From contig CAWCTF010000006.1 in assembly GCA_963798435.1 (NCBI GenBank), forward strand, positions 630,155-694,154: DNA of 64,000 nt. Reading direction: 5' to 3'. This document shows positions 27,025 through 37,216 of the stretch, one piece after another. A program made the position numbers and the translations under genes. This stretch comes from JALHST01 sp963798435 (GTDB lineage Bacteria; Bacteroidota; Bacteroidia; Flavobacteriales; Flavobacteriaceae). The notes under the pieces were generated by a model. It did no database searches and was not told where the DNA came from. It saw only the letters and a program-made list of their open reading frames with translations. Positions within the stretch are counted from its first letter, which is position 1. Each line of letters begins with the position of its first letter.

Positions 27025-28140
27025 CTAGAGAATTTTCTCCAGTAAATCGGCGAGACGCCACCCGGCCTTATGCAGCTCATCCCGCACGATGCTGGTTGCC
27101 CATGCTCGATACAGTGAATGATCTGGAGTCGGTACCTCGATTGCCTCACCGGTAGCCACCATCCGGTCCCCGTCGAGGAACGGCCTCACATTCCGAAATT
27201 CCAGGCGCGCATGCGCCTCGCGCGCAATCGGCAGGATTTCATCGGCCCAAAACTCGGCGTAACTATCAATCGATAGATCCGACGGCATTCGCCAGCTACG
27301 CGGTTCACGCGTTGCCATGTCGTGAACCAGATTCTTTTTCAGCGGTTCAATCTGCGCTTCCATCTCTTTCTTTCTCAGTATTCCGGGTACCTGCATGAAA
27401 AGCGCGTTTACCGCGTCGTAATCCCAAAACCCGTGGAATTTCTTCTTGCGGATACCTCGTCGCCGTGGCGGCTCATCACTTAGCTCAAGAATAAATGTAT
27501 TTCCACCTTCGTCCGCCAGGACTGATTTGTTCTTGTCAGGATCGGTCGGGCGGCCTTGTGCATCGAAGTAATCCGCACCGACGTGCAAAGGCTGATGAAT
27601 ATCAGCGACATAATGAGCCAGCAGGATGAGCGCCACGGATTTAGTAATTTTGCGCTCGTTTTGCTCGGGCACTCGTCCCTGAAGGACATCGATGCAGTAT
27701 GGAATCATATGTACGATGTCCCATTTGCTGCGACCAACAGATCCCTCCCGATATCGTTGGGGTGGAATCACTGGGACGTCGGTGTAGTGAAACCAGTGAT
27801 GGGAAGGCGCGGCTGAGTTGGTGTCGTGAGTCGGCTGGTTCGCTCGCCAGAAGTCGCGCAATTGCCTGTCTATATTTCGGTGCGACGAATAATGAAATGA
27901 TCTGGGAGCATCGACGCCCTTCTTGTCCCAGCCTTTAATTTCGTCGGCAATCCGGGCCGCTTTTTCCAATGTTAACCCATCGAGCAACAAGTGGACTTTT
28001 GCGGCCGTAGGCGTGTTCGCCAGACGCTCATCTGCAATCGCGCCGACGATCTCATGTCCGAGGGGGGCGTAAGCACAAGCCGAAGCGCGAAACGCGACGA
28101 CAGCGCAAGCAACAAGAATTTCTCGATGTACAAAATTCAT
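27025..28140 (-). CDS. S1/P1-family nuclease, secreted
   Basis: The 371-aa protein has a signal peptide ending about ASACA and mature sequence starting YAPLGHEIVGAIA. His and Asp residues typical of the tri-zinc S1/P1 site are visible: GHEIV, HHWFHYTDVP, and LAHYVADIHQPLHVGADYFD, where HxxxDxHQPxH is diagnostic. The usual amino-terminal Trp of the mature enzyme appears to be Tyr here. Single-strand nuclease/3'-nucleotidase activity in the periplasm or outside the cell is expected. The frame is intact, unlike many neighbours. Confidence 0.9.
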   Translation of the reverse strand: MNFVHREILVACAVVAFRASACAYAPLGHEIVGAIADERLANTPTAAKVHLLLDGLTLEKAARIADEIKGWDKKGVDAPRSFHYSSHRNIDRQLRDFWRANQPTHDTNSAAPSHHWFHYTDVPVIPPQRYREGSVGRSKWDIVHMIPYCIDVLQGRVPEQNERKITKSVALILLAHYVADIHQPLHVGADYFDAQGRPTDPDKNKSVLADEGGNTFILELSDEPPRRRGIRKKKFHGFWDYDAVNALFMQVPGILRKKEMEAQIEPLKKNLVHDMATREPRSWRMPSDLSIDSYAEFWADEILPIAREAHARLEFRNVRPFLDGDRMVATGEAIEVPTPDHSLYRAWATSIVRDELHKAGWRLADLLEKIL

Positions 28141-28156
28141 CGATGTGGCGCGGCGA

Positions 28157-28330
28157 TTAGAACCTTAGCGGAGGCGTAATTGGCTGAGGCGCGACCGCAG
28201 AAACATTCGCCGGAGGGGGTGAAGGTGCTGATATGAGTGGCGATGGCGCTGGTCCCTGACCGTGTGCACTACCTATTAGCATCGAGCTGAGCGCCGCGAC
28301 CAAATGGTACCGAAAAATGGCTTTTCGCAT
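28157..28330 (-). CDS. Small secreted proline-rich protein
   Basis: The 57-aa ORF has a plausible signal peptide (MRKAIFRYHLVAALSSMLIG, SAHG) followed by a Pro/Ala/Ser-rich tail (APSPLISAPSPPPANVSAVA). It overlaps the end of the Mut7-C gene by 62 bp and precedes the nuclease gene by 17 bp. No family recognised. The overlap lowers confidence. Confidence 0.4.
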   Translation of the reverse strand: MRKAIFRYHLVAALSSMLIGSAHGQGPAPSPLISAPSPPPANVSAVAPQPITPPLRF

Positions 28331-29138
28331 TGGAGGCGAGTGTGCCAGCTGCAAAGCGTCTGACAAGAACGTGATTTATTCGGCGTTTTTGTCCGTGAGA
28401 CGCGTTTGAATCGTTTTGATCCGCTTTCGTCAATTTTTCGAAATGCGATCCAGCCCAGTAGATTTGGCCGCAGCCGGGGCAACGGCGGAACTGTTCGTAA
28501 TAGATTTTGGTAAGCGGCTCGAGTTCTTCAATGACATCGGCCTTGGCTGCGTGTTGCAACCGTGCATTACAGCGAAGGCAGCGCGTAAAGGGGGCGATCA
28601 GGTCCGAAAGCTTAAAACGGCGAACGACCTCGATGGTTTGTTCTTCGGCGTTCTGTGATCGCGGGCAATATCCATGTTGAACGATCGCGTGCATAAGCAG
28701 CCGACGATCACGGGTCAGGAGTGCCCGATTTTCACGAGCCATCAGATCGAGCAGCTGCCGGTCATTAGCCTTTTGGTCATAGGCAACATCAAAGCCAAAG
28801 AGGCGGAGATTACGGGTGAGCTTTCCTAGATGTCCGTCTGCGACAAAGGTGATTGCTTGAGACGCTTGCAAATGTTTTACCGTGGTTTGCATGTCACGAT
28901 TTTCGACCCCTATGACCTCGACGTCTGCGTCGTCCGTGAGCGTGTGATCAAAACCGACCGACCGTCCATCCACCAGGATCCTATCCACCTCCGGGTGCGG
29001 GACGCCGCACGATTCGATGACATCCTTGATCGAGGTCTTTTCGCTCAGACTACGTTCAACGGTTCGATTGCGGGTCCTTGATCGAAGAAAGAAATCAAGG
29101 TCGCCTCGGAAGCGAAGGCGAGCCGTGAATGGCTTCAC
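28269..29138 (-). CDS. Mut7-C RNase-domain protein with Ub-Mut7C domain
   Basis: The GTG-start ORF of 289 aa begins with a ubiquitin-like Ub-Mut7C domain (about 1-85, ending VEVIGVENRD). A Mut7-C PIN-like domain (about 95-250) follows: FVADGHLGKLTRNLRLFGFD carries the catalytic Asp, and AllTRDRRLL follows. Two CxxC knuckles (CLRCN and CPGCGQIYW) form the zinc site. These are predicted RNases, often linked to toxin-like function, but this combined form is common and chromosomal. The last 40 residues are unusual and may be altered by an indel. The start lies one base past the stop of the 3D-domain gene. Confidence 0.82.
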   Translation of the reverse strand: MKPFTARLRFRGDLDFFLRSRTRNRTVERSLSEKTSIKDVIESCGVPHPEVDRILVDGRSVGFDHTLTDDADVEVIGVENRDMQTTVKHLQASQAITFVADGHLGKLTRNLRLFGFDVAYDQKANDRQLLDLMARENRALLTRDRRLLMHAIVQHGYCPRSQNAEEQTIEVVRRFKLSDLIAPFTRCLRCNARLQHAAKADVIEELEPLTKIYYEQFRRCPGCGQIYWAGSHFEKLTKADQNDSNASHGQKRRINHVLVRRFAAGTLASNAKSHFSVPFGRGAQLDANR

Positions 29139-29139
29139 G

Positions 29140-29853
29140 TCAATTTACGATTCGCGCATTCGCGTATGCGTACTCAAATGTAGTCGCACGCGGGCGACCT
29201 TGGAGCTTGCCGGGCCCGAGCGGCTCATCTTCGCCGAAATAACAATCGATTTGCCATCGCCGGAGACCGCCGCCGGTATCCATGACTTTCCAGCGGTTGC
29301 TACCGAAAATTTTCTGAAGTTCCGGCGAGGACGTCTGTATAATCGCACCGCGACGAAAGCCACCGTGCCCTCCCTTCATTGCCGCCGAATAATGCGGCAC
29401 CAAAACACCGCCTCCGCCCATGGCATGTGAAGCGAAAGCGTATGAATTGCTGCTGTTATAGCGAATGTAGTAGTGCCCATTCACCGGAATAGTAATTCGA
29501 CCAAAGCCTTCCTTTTTTACCGAGCGCAGAAAATCGCGCGGATACTTCCGACCGTGGAGCCCCGGTCTTGTGACCGGCGTCGCGTCGAAGCCACGTTCGA
29601 AAGTAAAACCTGATTCTTTTGGCGTGTAATAGAGCGTACAGACAATGAAGTATTCGCCATTATGTCCCTGCGGCCGCCGTGCCAGTTTATCATTCTCGTA
29701 AGCGAGGCGTTGCACCACTTCAGGCCACGGAATCTCCGCATGAAGCTGCGAATGGAACGCAGGCAGGATCAAACTTATGAGGGTAAGGACTAGTCGCCGA
29801 AGATTGATTCGACTGGTCCGCCGATAATAATCTCTATGGGAAGTCGCTTCCAT
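29140..29853 (-). CDS. Secreted 3D-domain (double-psi beta-barrel) protein
   Basis: The start is taken at MEATSHRD. The hydrophobic run LRRLVLTLISLILPAFHSQL ending HAEIPW serves as the signal peptide. Residues from about 130 on show GRITIPVNGHYYIRYNSSNS, then KVMDTGGGLRRWQIDCYFG: the DTGG...ID-x-Y-F pattern of 3D domains seen in MltA-like lytic transglycosylases and Rpf/Sps proteins. A cell-wall role is likely. The first 64 bases overlap the end of the NamZ-like gene in another frame. Neighbouring NamZ, also a wall enzyme, supports the assignment. Confidence 0.7.
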   Translation of the reverse strand: MEATSHRDYYRRTSRINLRRLVLTLISLILPAFHSQLHAEIPWPEVVQRLAYENDKLARRPQGHNGEYFIVCTLYYTPKESGFTFERGFDATPVTRPGLHGRKYPRDFLRSVKKEGFGRITIPVNGHYYIRYNSSNSYAFASHAMGGGGVLVPHYSAAMKGGHGGFRRGAIIQTSSPELQKIFGSNRWKVMDTGGGLRRWQIDCYFGEDEPLGPGKLQGRPRATTFEYAYANARIVN

Positions 29854-30873
29854 TCGTATTCGTAAGGAGGTTGTTTCCATTCAAACTCCTGAGGGTAAGT
29901 CTTGCGGATGTGCCTGATGATTTCCACTCCCATAACGAACGGTTGGAAAGCTTCGCGACTTGTCACGTCAATTGCGCGCCTCCACAGGCTTCACCGGCGA
30001 ACTTGTGAAAGGTTGGCTGAAAATAATTTTCGCGAAAGAAAACACCCGGCAGATTTAATGCGTTTAGTTCGCTGCAAAGTTTCTCCGCATGAATGAATGG
30101 CGCGCCAAAGATTTCGAATGGTCGCGTGGTGCCGCGTCCCTCGGAAATGTTCGTGCCTTCGAGCAGACACATTCCGGGATAAACCGTGGCTGTATCGAGG
30201 CTTGGCATATTCGGTGACGGCATCACCCACCGCAGCCCGGTTTGGTCAAACCACATCTCGCGCTCCCAGTTTCTCATTGGCAAGACAGACAAATCGCAAT
30301 CAGGGAATGCTTCGTCCCGAAATTGCTTTGCCAGTTCGCCGATGGTACGGCCATGCCGGATGGGAAGGGGATGCATCCCGACGAAAGATTTGTAATTAGG
30401 ATCGAGCAATGGCCCTTCAGTCGTCACGCCATTAATCGGGTTTGGCCGATCGAACACAACGACCGCGGTGCTGCATCTCTCGCACGCGCGCATACAGAGG
30501 TACAGCGTCCAGATAAACGTGTAGTAACGCGACCCGATGTCTTGAAGATCCACAACCAACACATCGAACCCCTCCAGCATTTCCGCAGTCGGCTCGCGAT
30601 GTTCGGCGTAAAGACTATAAACCGGAATGTGCAGACGCGGATGCTCGTAGCTTTTCCATTCAATCATGTTGTCCTGCGTTGGCCGAGAAAGCCGTGCTGG
30701 GGAACAAAGAAGGCAGCAAGATGGAAGAGGTCGCCATTGTGTGGCTCGAGTTCGCGAAGCGTGCTCAAGCCCTGAGGAAAGCGAGGCCGGATAAGCAGTG
30801 CCCCGATGCGCGCGCCGCGAAGTTTCCTCGGCCAGAGCTCTGTCAGATGGTCAAGTGGCAATAGCACGGGCAT
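29790..30873 (-). CDS. NamZ-like exo-N-acetylmuramidase (DUF1343), frameshifted
   Basis: The amino part reads GDLFHLAAFFVPQHGFLGQ, the middle EMLEGFDVLVVDLQDIGSRY and VFDRPNPINGVTTEGPLLDP, then WVMPSPNMPS and LLEGTNISEGRGTTRPFEIF, all signatures of DUF1343/NamZ. The frame changes near 30664 and again near 29963. The tail (REAFQPFVMGVEIIRHIRKT, then YPQEFEWKQPPYEYEW) runs to a TAG at 29790, somewhat short of the usual end. Family members remove N-acetylmuramic acid from peptidoglycan fragments. Its ATG lies 4 bp after the lnt stop, so the two are co-transcribed. Confidence 0.8.
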
Positions 30874-30876
30874 GCG

Positions 30877-32580
30877 TCACCTTAACACACAGGGCGGGAT
30901 CGCGCGATGCAATAGGCGTTCGCCGCGGCGAACACCTCTCAATTTTCTGCGCATGAGCAACGTTACCAGCATCGCAATCACCGTCACCGCCGTACACGCT
31001 TTTGCGAATAACTCACCGTGACGCGCATAAAAAAGTCGGCTGATGTCGGTCGGTAATCGTTGATTTCACCGGTGGGCACCCCTCGGTAAAGGTGTTACCC
31101 GTTTCATCTCGTAATTCCTGATTGATACGACCGAATTGGTTAATGAAACAGGTCACTCCGGTGTTGGCCGCACGGAGCATGGGACGACGCGTTTCCACGC
31201 AACGAAAAATTGCGTTTGCCAAGTGCTGATGCGATCCGGCGGAATGCTGAAACCACCCGTCGTTGGTCATGTCGACCAGTAAATTCGCCCCGGACTCGTC
31301 TCGGTTGGAAGGACAAATTGTCTGGTCAATTCGCCAATCGTATCTTCGAAACATATCAACGGCGCGACATGAATCTCCCTGTTGGTTAGGGTAAACACCG
31401 TGTGTTCTTTTCCCGGTTGAAAATCGCCGGCACCTGATCCCCAACAATCTGTGCCAGCAGAGGCACTGTCTGGCGCCCGGGAACATATTCGCCAAAAGGG
31501 ACCAGGTGAACCTACGGTAGACTTGCACTCGTTCGCCACCGTCGGAAACAAGCAACGCCGCATTGTAAACGTCGCCGTTTTCTTCGTCGATCGTGCCCAG
31601 TAGAAGGTCTGTCTCGGAAGACGCGGCCAGGTCCATCACGAATTTTAGCTCTCTTGGTTATCAGCACTGGCCCGGGCATCAGCTTTCCGGCCAAACCAAT
31701 AATTCCGGCGGCGGATTTGCCGCAAAGATATTTCGCTTAAGCGCCGGAATTGATCGAAGATTTTTCTCGTAAACTGCGGATCGAATTTTTGATGTTGCGG
31801 AACGTTTGATTGAACGGCGGCTACGCGGAGCGGTTTAGCGGGCGGCGAAACCTGCGTCGCGCGAAGTCCGAAAACCAAAACGCCTACAATCGCGGCCATT
31901 GTAACCGTGAAATCAAAATGCGGTCGCATCACGCGTGTGCGCGCCTCGAGAATCAGGCGATATCCCGTGGTAAGGATGGTCACGTTGGCGAACACGACCA
32001 GGAACGATAGTCCGGCGACGCCAGTGAACTCCGCGATTTGGATCAGTGGCCAATTAGTGTGCAGCGCCACGCCAAGGCCGTTCCAACCAAAGCCCGAAAA
32101 AACCCACCCGCGCAGCCACTGAGCGTTGTCCATCCAGCTGCGAGCAAGAAGGCGATCACTAGGTTGTTTGTCGATTTTAGCCATCGTGATATGCCGGGCG
32201 GCGGCGGTCCTGGCTCGCACCAACATTTGGTTCCATTTGCTTGCGGCCACTCGCTTCTTTCTTTCTCGTGGCCGTAACAGGCCGCAACCCGGCCCAGAGC
32301 GCGAAATAAATCGCCATGTAAAACTCGAGAACAAACCAGCCGAGCACCGTGACAGTTGTGAGCCAGAAGAATACGATCCAAAAAAACGTCAGCCCGGCGA
32401 CGTACCCAGAAGCAGGTTTCGGAGCCATGGACGACGCGACTCTGCGCCGGAAAACCAAACTGCACCGATAAGCGGAGTCAGCGCGATCCAGCAGAACCAC
32501 GTCAAATTGAACGGGGCAAAGCAGGCAGCGCAAAGAACTCCACTACAGATTGAGCGAGCCAGGCCCAGAACACTAAATTT
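30877..32580 (-). CDS. lnt: Apolipoprotein N-acyltransferase, multiply frameshifted
   Basis: Pieces in several frames together give a full Lnt. The amino membrane part includes FAPFNLTWFCWIALTPLIGA, then YVAGLTFFWIVFFWLTTVTV. The centre has GLGVALHTNWPLIQIAEFTG and LSFLVVFANV. The nitrilase-like domain has LRVAAVQSNVPQHQKFD, TDLLLGTID and APLICFEDTIGELTR (catalytic Cys), then NLLVDMTNDGWF and RRPMLRAANTGVT. The last membrane helix is near 30950. At least five frame changes are needed. Lnt adds the third acyl chain to lipoproteins and is normally essential in Gram-negative bacteria, so the breaks are best read as sequence errors. The exact start is uncertain. Confidence 0.82.
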
Positions 32581-32674
32581 TTTTCATTCCGAGCGAAGTC
32601 GAGGAATCTCTTGGTATTTCTGCATCGCCGGGATCTGGAGATGTCTCGACTTCTCGCTCGGCATGACAAACAAC
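32578..32674. repeat. Dispersed inverted repeat, family A
   Basis: Left arm ATTCCGAGCGAAGTCGAGG and right arm CTCGACTTCTCGCTCGGCAT are imperfect reverse complements around a 45-bp centre. Related units lie at 45456, 49140 and 60174. Palindromic intergenic elements of this type are common in soil Verrucomicrobia and Acidobacteria genomes (from memory). Confidence 0.7.
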
Positions 32675-32697
32675 CTTTTGGTCGCAGATAACAACAC

Positions 32698-34725
32698 CTA
32701 CGCGAGTGCATTGCTTGGGCCCACGCGCGAATCGGCGTCTTTTCGCAGCCAATCCCAGAGGTCGTCCAGGTGCTTTCCAACTTCCGTTTTGATCCGGTCA
32801 AGGCGTGCGCTGGCGACTTCTTGCTTTGCCGGCTGGCGGTGTGCAAACAGGTAGTGCGGTTCCACTTCTTCGTCTTGATCGACGGGCGAACCGCGATTCG
32901 CGTTCCATCTTCCAGCTCAAACATGAGCATTTTAGTTTTCGGAATCAGATCGCCTTCGATGTCCTTGATCTCGTCGGTCTCGAAATTTCGTAATGTTCGC
33001 CACTCTTGAACCGAGTATTTCGTGGACCGGATCGGCCGCGTATGACTTCATCAGACTCGCAATCTTGTCTGCGCCCTCCGCGCCTTCAAAAGTTAGGGAA
33101 CTGGTTTTCTCCGAGAAATAGACACCGAACTGCGCATAGATTTCGTCGAGCAACTCGTAACCGTTTGTCCACGCGACTTGGCGTAAGCGGCGACTTCACT
33201 AAAAACATGATACCGCGCCGTTGCCGTCTTTATCGCGAACAAAATCGGCCCCGCTGTAACCGTAGCTTTCTTCGCCGCCGAAAACATAGAATGAAGAGTA
33301 TGCCAGCCGAACAAGTCGGCGGTTTCGGCTTCTGCAAGATCGGCTATAACTCCGACGCAGTTTGGTTCGGGAATCGCTTGCTCATATTTCGCGAGCTTCG
33401 CGCCGATATACTTAAAGCCGGTCAACGTATCGACACAGGGGACACCGTAGCGGAGTCTCGGCGATCGCCTTTTGCAGGTCGGTGGTGACGAAAGTCTTGA
33501 TGATCACGGCGCGCGAAGCGTTTTTTTTGTCGAGCACGCCCTTGTCGAAGAGCGTTTTGATGCGATACCAGGCAAGGAGTGAACCGATTTGGTTTCCAGT
33601 CAGCAATTCCAGTTTGCCATTCTTCGTTCGAACTGCTGCGCCCATGCGATCGCAGTCTGGATCAGTCCCCACGACCAGATCGGCATTCTCCTTTTTCGCA
33701 AGATCGATCGCCATTGTTAGTGCTTCGCCGTATTCGGGGTTCGGCGACTTGACCGTAGGAAATCGGCCATCGAAACAATCCTGTTCCGGCACGACCTTGA
33801 AATTGAAACCTAGCCGCTTAAGTATGGGTTTGATGATTACGCTGCCAGTTCCGTGCAGCGGCGTGTAAACGATTCGCAACGTTTTGGGGTCGCGAATTAC
33901 GCGTGGATCGAGGACCAGGGTCTCGAGTCGCCGCATGTATGCCTCATCGATGTTTTTTCCGATCGTGGTCACTTTGCCTTGTCGCTCGTTCGGGAGCGGT
34001 GTGAACGATTCGCTTTTAATTGCGTTTACTTTGGCGATGATCCCGCTGGCATGCGGCTCAATCACTTGCGCGCCGTCGCTGAAATAAACTTTGAAACCGT
34101 TGTCATAAGGCGGGTTGTGGCTGGCAGTGATCACTGCGCCCGCGCTGGCATGCAGGTGGTGAACGGCAAACGAAAGCTCCGGGACAGATCGCGGGCTGTC
34201 GAACACAAACGCGTCGCAACCGTTTTCCGCAGCAACTTTCGCAGCCAACTCTGCGAATTCGTTCGAGAAAAATGCGCGGATCATGCGCCATCACAATTCT
34301 TGGTTTCGTTCGAAATCTCCTCACGCTGATTCCAATCGTGCAGATACTCGACAAGTCCGCGCGTCGCCCGGTTGATGTTGAAAAAATTCATCGCATTCGT
34401 GCCAACGCATGGAAATTGCGGTCGTTCGTCTTCGCGCGGCGTTGCCACGTTCTACAGCCGTAACGATTTTCCCTATGGTCCGCCCGCGAAGCCCACCGGT
34501 GCCGAAGGCAGTGGTCTGATAAAACCGATCGTTCAATTCCTGCCACTCTCCGGCGTCGACAAGTTCGTGGACCGATCGAAAATAGAGATCCGAGTTCGCC
34601 CCAGCGAGTAATGAACGAACGTTCTTTGCTGACGATGCCATCAATTGTCTGTCAGTAACCGCCTGTTCGATTCTAGGATGTAATTCTGTAATATCAGTTG
34701 CCATCGCTGCCAACTGTTCCGCCAT
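32698..34725 (-). CDS. Phosphoglucomutase/phosphomannomutase-family enzyme, frameshifted
   Basis: Visible motifs are TTAFGTGGLRG near the amino end, the phosphoserine loop ITASHNPPYDNGFKVYF, the metal loop VVGTDPDCDRMG and ADLFGWHTLHS (the family has GEESYG-like text here, damaged by a shift). The tail reads LDRIKTEVGKHLDDLWDWL to a TAG at 32698. Long PgcA-type enzymes are about 600 aa. The sum here is similar after joining at least four frames (breaks near 34310, 33440, 33290, 33160 and 32960). It interconverts hexose 1- and 6-phosphates for envelope or storage sugars. Confidence 0.82.
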
Positions 34726-34788
34726 CTCCGGTTGCAGGGCAAGCGCTCCGCTTGCCGGCTCGCATGGGCAACCGAAGCCGTTGCTCTA

Positions 34789-35705
34789 TCATTTCGCCGT
34801 AGTCACTGCTCGATAGACGAGAGATGCGGCCGCAACGTCTTCTACCGCCATTCCTAACGACTTAAAGATCGTAGTCTCATTTGCGCGCGATGGGACTTTG
34901 CCGGCTAGCGCTTCGCCGAGTTCGGCGTAAATCTTTGCGCCGGAAAGAATCACATCGCCGGATTCTTTCAGCGCGCCTTCACGAGAATCGACGAATACGA
35001 CCCGTGTTGCATGGCTTCATCGTCCAGTTCGCGCCAGTCGGGGCGACATGCGCCGATTGCGTTCACATGGGAACCGGCTTTCAGCCAGCCCCTTGCAACA
35101 CGGGCGCTTTCGAATTGGTAACGGTCACAACCACATCTGCGCCGCGTAGCGCTTCTTCGACAGACATCACTGTCGCGCCAATTTCCTTGCGAACCGCTTC
35201 GGCATGTTCCAGGGTAGGACTCCAGACGCGAATCTCTTCGAATGACCTAACGAGCCGCAGCGCTTCCACATGACTGCGCGCTTGGACCCCGCTACCGAGA
35301 ACGGCGAGGACTTTAGCATCAGGTGATGCGAGGAGTTTCGTCGCCGCGGCAGATACAGCCGCGGTTCTCATTTCGGTGATCAACCGGCCGTCCATTATCG
35401 CGAGTGGCGTTCCGGTTCGCGGATCAACGAGAAATATCGTGGCCATATGTGTCGGGATTCCGCGCTCCGCGTTCGATGGGTAAAAAGTGACGGCCTTTAT
35501 TCCGAGTCCGTCCAATGAAAGCGCCGGCATTAAGCCCAGAAATCCTCCCGGTGGATCGATGTTGATAACCGAGCGCACAGGCTGAGTTACCTTCCCGGTG
35601 GAGAAATCTATCAACGCCTTTTCCATGGCCGGAATAAAGATCCGCCATTCCCAGATGCTCTCGCACTTGCTCTTCGCTGAGAAAAATCGGCTGACCGGTT
35701 TTCAT
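34789..35705 (-). CDS. Ornithine cyclodeaminase/mu-crystallin-family protein, frameshifted
   Basis: The amino part reads MKTGQPIFLSEEQVREHLGM. The substrate core is GGFLGLMPALS and GIKAVTFYPSNAERGIPTHM. The Rossmann motif is LAVLGSGVQARSHVEALRLV. The tail has GSHVNAIGA, then GAKIYAELGEALAGKVPSRA and a stop at 34789. Shifts near 35630 and 35080 and another near 35000 split it. Total about 300 aa, as usual. Members include ornithine cyclodeaminases, alanine dehydrogenases and ketimine reductases, and the substrate cannot be named. Confidence 0.82.
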
Positions 35706-35795
35706 ATCAAGTTCCCAGGGGTTACTCCCGTGACATGGAAGATAAAACGATAATTCGGCGTTTCAGTTTCGTTATCCGTGCTATCCGTGTAGTCC

Positions 35796-37011
35796 GTGCT
35801 TGAGAAACTGCAAACGCGCTGTGTGATCGTTGGCGGGGGACCAGCTGGCATTATGGCTGGCTATCTGCTCGCTCGGGCCGGTGTGCCGGTAATCGTTCTG
35901 GAAAAACACGCGGATTTCTTTCGCGATTTCCGCGGCGACACCATTCATCCGTCCACGCTGGAACTGATGTACCAGTTGGGTTTGCTCGACGAGTTCCTGA
36001 AACAACCGCATCAGGAAGTTCGCGAGCTGCATGGCGTGATTAATGGCCAGGACGTGCCGATCGCCGATTTCACAAAGCTTCCCACGCACTGCAAATTCAT
36101 CGCGTTCATGCCGCAGTGGGATTTTCTCAATTTCCTTTCCGCGCACGCAAAGCATTACCCAAGTTTCCAACTGCTCATGGAGCACGAAGTTATTGACCTC
36201 ATTTTTGAGAACAATCGCGTCGTCGGAGGACGCGCAAAAACGTCACGCGGCGAAGTGGAAGTATATGCCGATCTTGTAATTGGTGCTGACGGACGGCATT
36301 CCACCATTCATACGCGCGCAGGTTTTGAACTATGCGAGTTCGGCGTGCCGATCGACGTGCTCTGGATGAAGATCTCCAAGAAGGAAGGCGATCCCGAACA
36401 AACACTCGGCTTTTTTCAAGCATGGCAAGCTCCTCGTGTTGCTCGATCGCGGTGATTACTGGCAGGTTGGTTTCGTCATTCCGAAGGGCGGCTTTGACGA
36501 GATAAAGCGCGTGGCCTACCTCAATTGCAAAATGATATCGTCGAGCTTCGCCGGATTTCTGCGCGGCCGCGTGGAGGAACTGGATGACTGGTCGAAAATC
36601 AAGTTGCTCACCGTACAGATCAATCGTTTGCGTGATTGGTGCCGGGAAGGATTGCTTTGCATCGGCGACTCGGCGCACGCCATGTCACCGGCGGGCGGCG
36701 TCGGAATCAATCTGGCAATTCAAGATGCAGTCGCGACTGCGAATTTGCTTGCGGCGAAATTGCGAAGCGGTCCGGTTTCAGTAGACGATTTGCGCAAGGT
36801 GCAGGCGCGTCGCGAATGGCCGACCCGTCTGATCCAGGGAATGCAGGTGTTCATTCATCGCCACGTCGTAACTGGACAGGCGTCGGACCGTAAAGACTCG
36901 TTGCCATTTGTGGTTCGTTTGCTGAAATGGTTTCCCCTCCTGCGGCAACTGCCTGCCCGCTTCATTGGCCTCGGTCCGCGGCCGGAACACTACTGTAGCC
37001 GAGGGCGTTGA
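35796..37011 (+). CDS. FAD-dependent monooxygenase (one frameshift)
   Basis: The protein starts MLEKLQTRCVIVGGGPAGIM with the dinucleotide-binding GxGxxG, then DTIHPSTLELMYQLGLLDEF, the DG motif LVIGADGRHSTIHTRAG and the second FAD motif CIGDSAHAMSPAGGVGINLA. This is the aromatic hydroxylase/UbiH-like class. The frame breaks at a run of six T's near 36412. With five T's the text becomes GFFKHGKLLVLLDRGDYW and gives about 405 aa. The end of the gene runs into a dispersed repeat, so the last ten residues may be off. It is divergent from the ornithine-cyclodeaminase-like gene. Confidence 0.85.
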
Positions 37012-37080
37012 CCTCGGCCGCTCTGGAGCTTGCCGCGCCTTCCCTTGCCCGGGGTCACGGCCCCCGGCTACAACTGCCCG
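36990..37080. repeat. Dispersed inverted repeat, family B
   Basis: GTAGCCGAGGGCGTTGACCT at the left pairs imperfectly with the GGGGTCACGGCCCCCGGCTAC arm at the right (20-base pieces quoted in part). A shorter relative, ending GCCGGCTACAA, occurs at 38190-38236 inside the tail of the next gene. Confidence 0.6.
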
Positions 37081-37216
37081 GTGCGATGTAAACTCAGGGT
37101 TGATTTTTGGAAATTTATAAAGGAACAGCTTTTATGGTGGTGCGTCGCAATCTTTGGGCTTGCAGCCTGGCTCACGGATTTATTGACACATTCAGAATTA
37201 TCGACGCTTTTTTCGG

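Noticed and set aside
32126..32854. 242-aa plus-strand ORF
   Set aside because: It runs through lnt, a repeat and the phosphohexomutase tail in the opposite sense. No motif.
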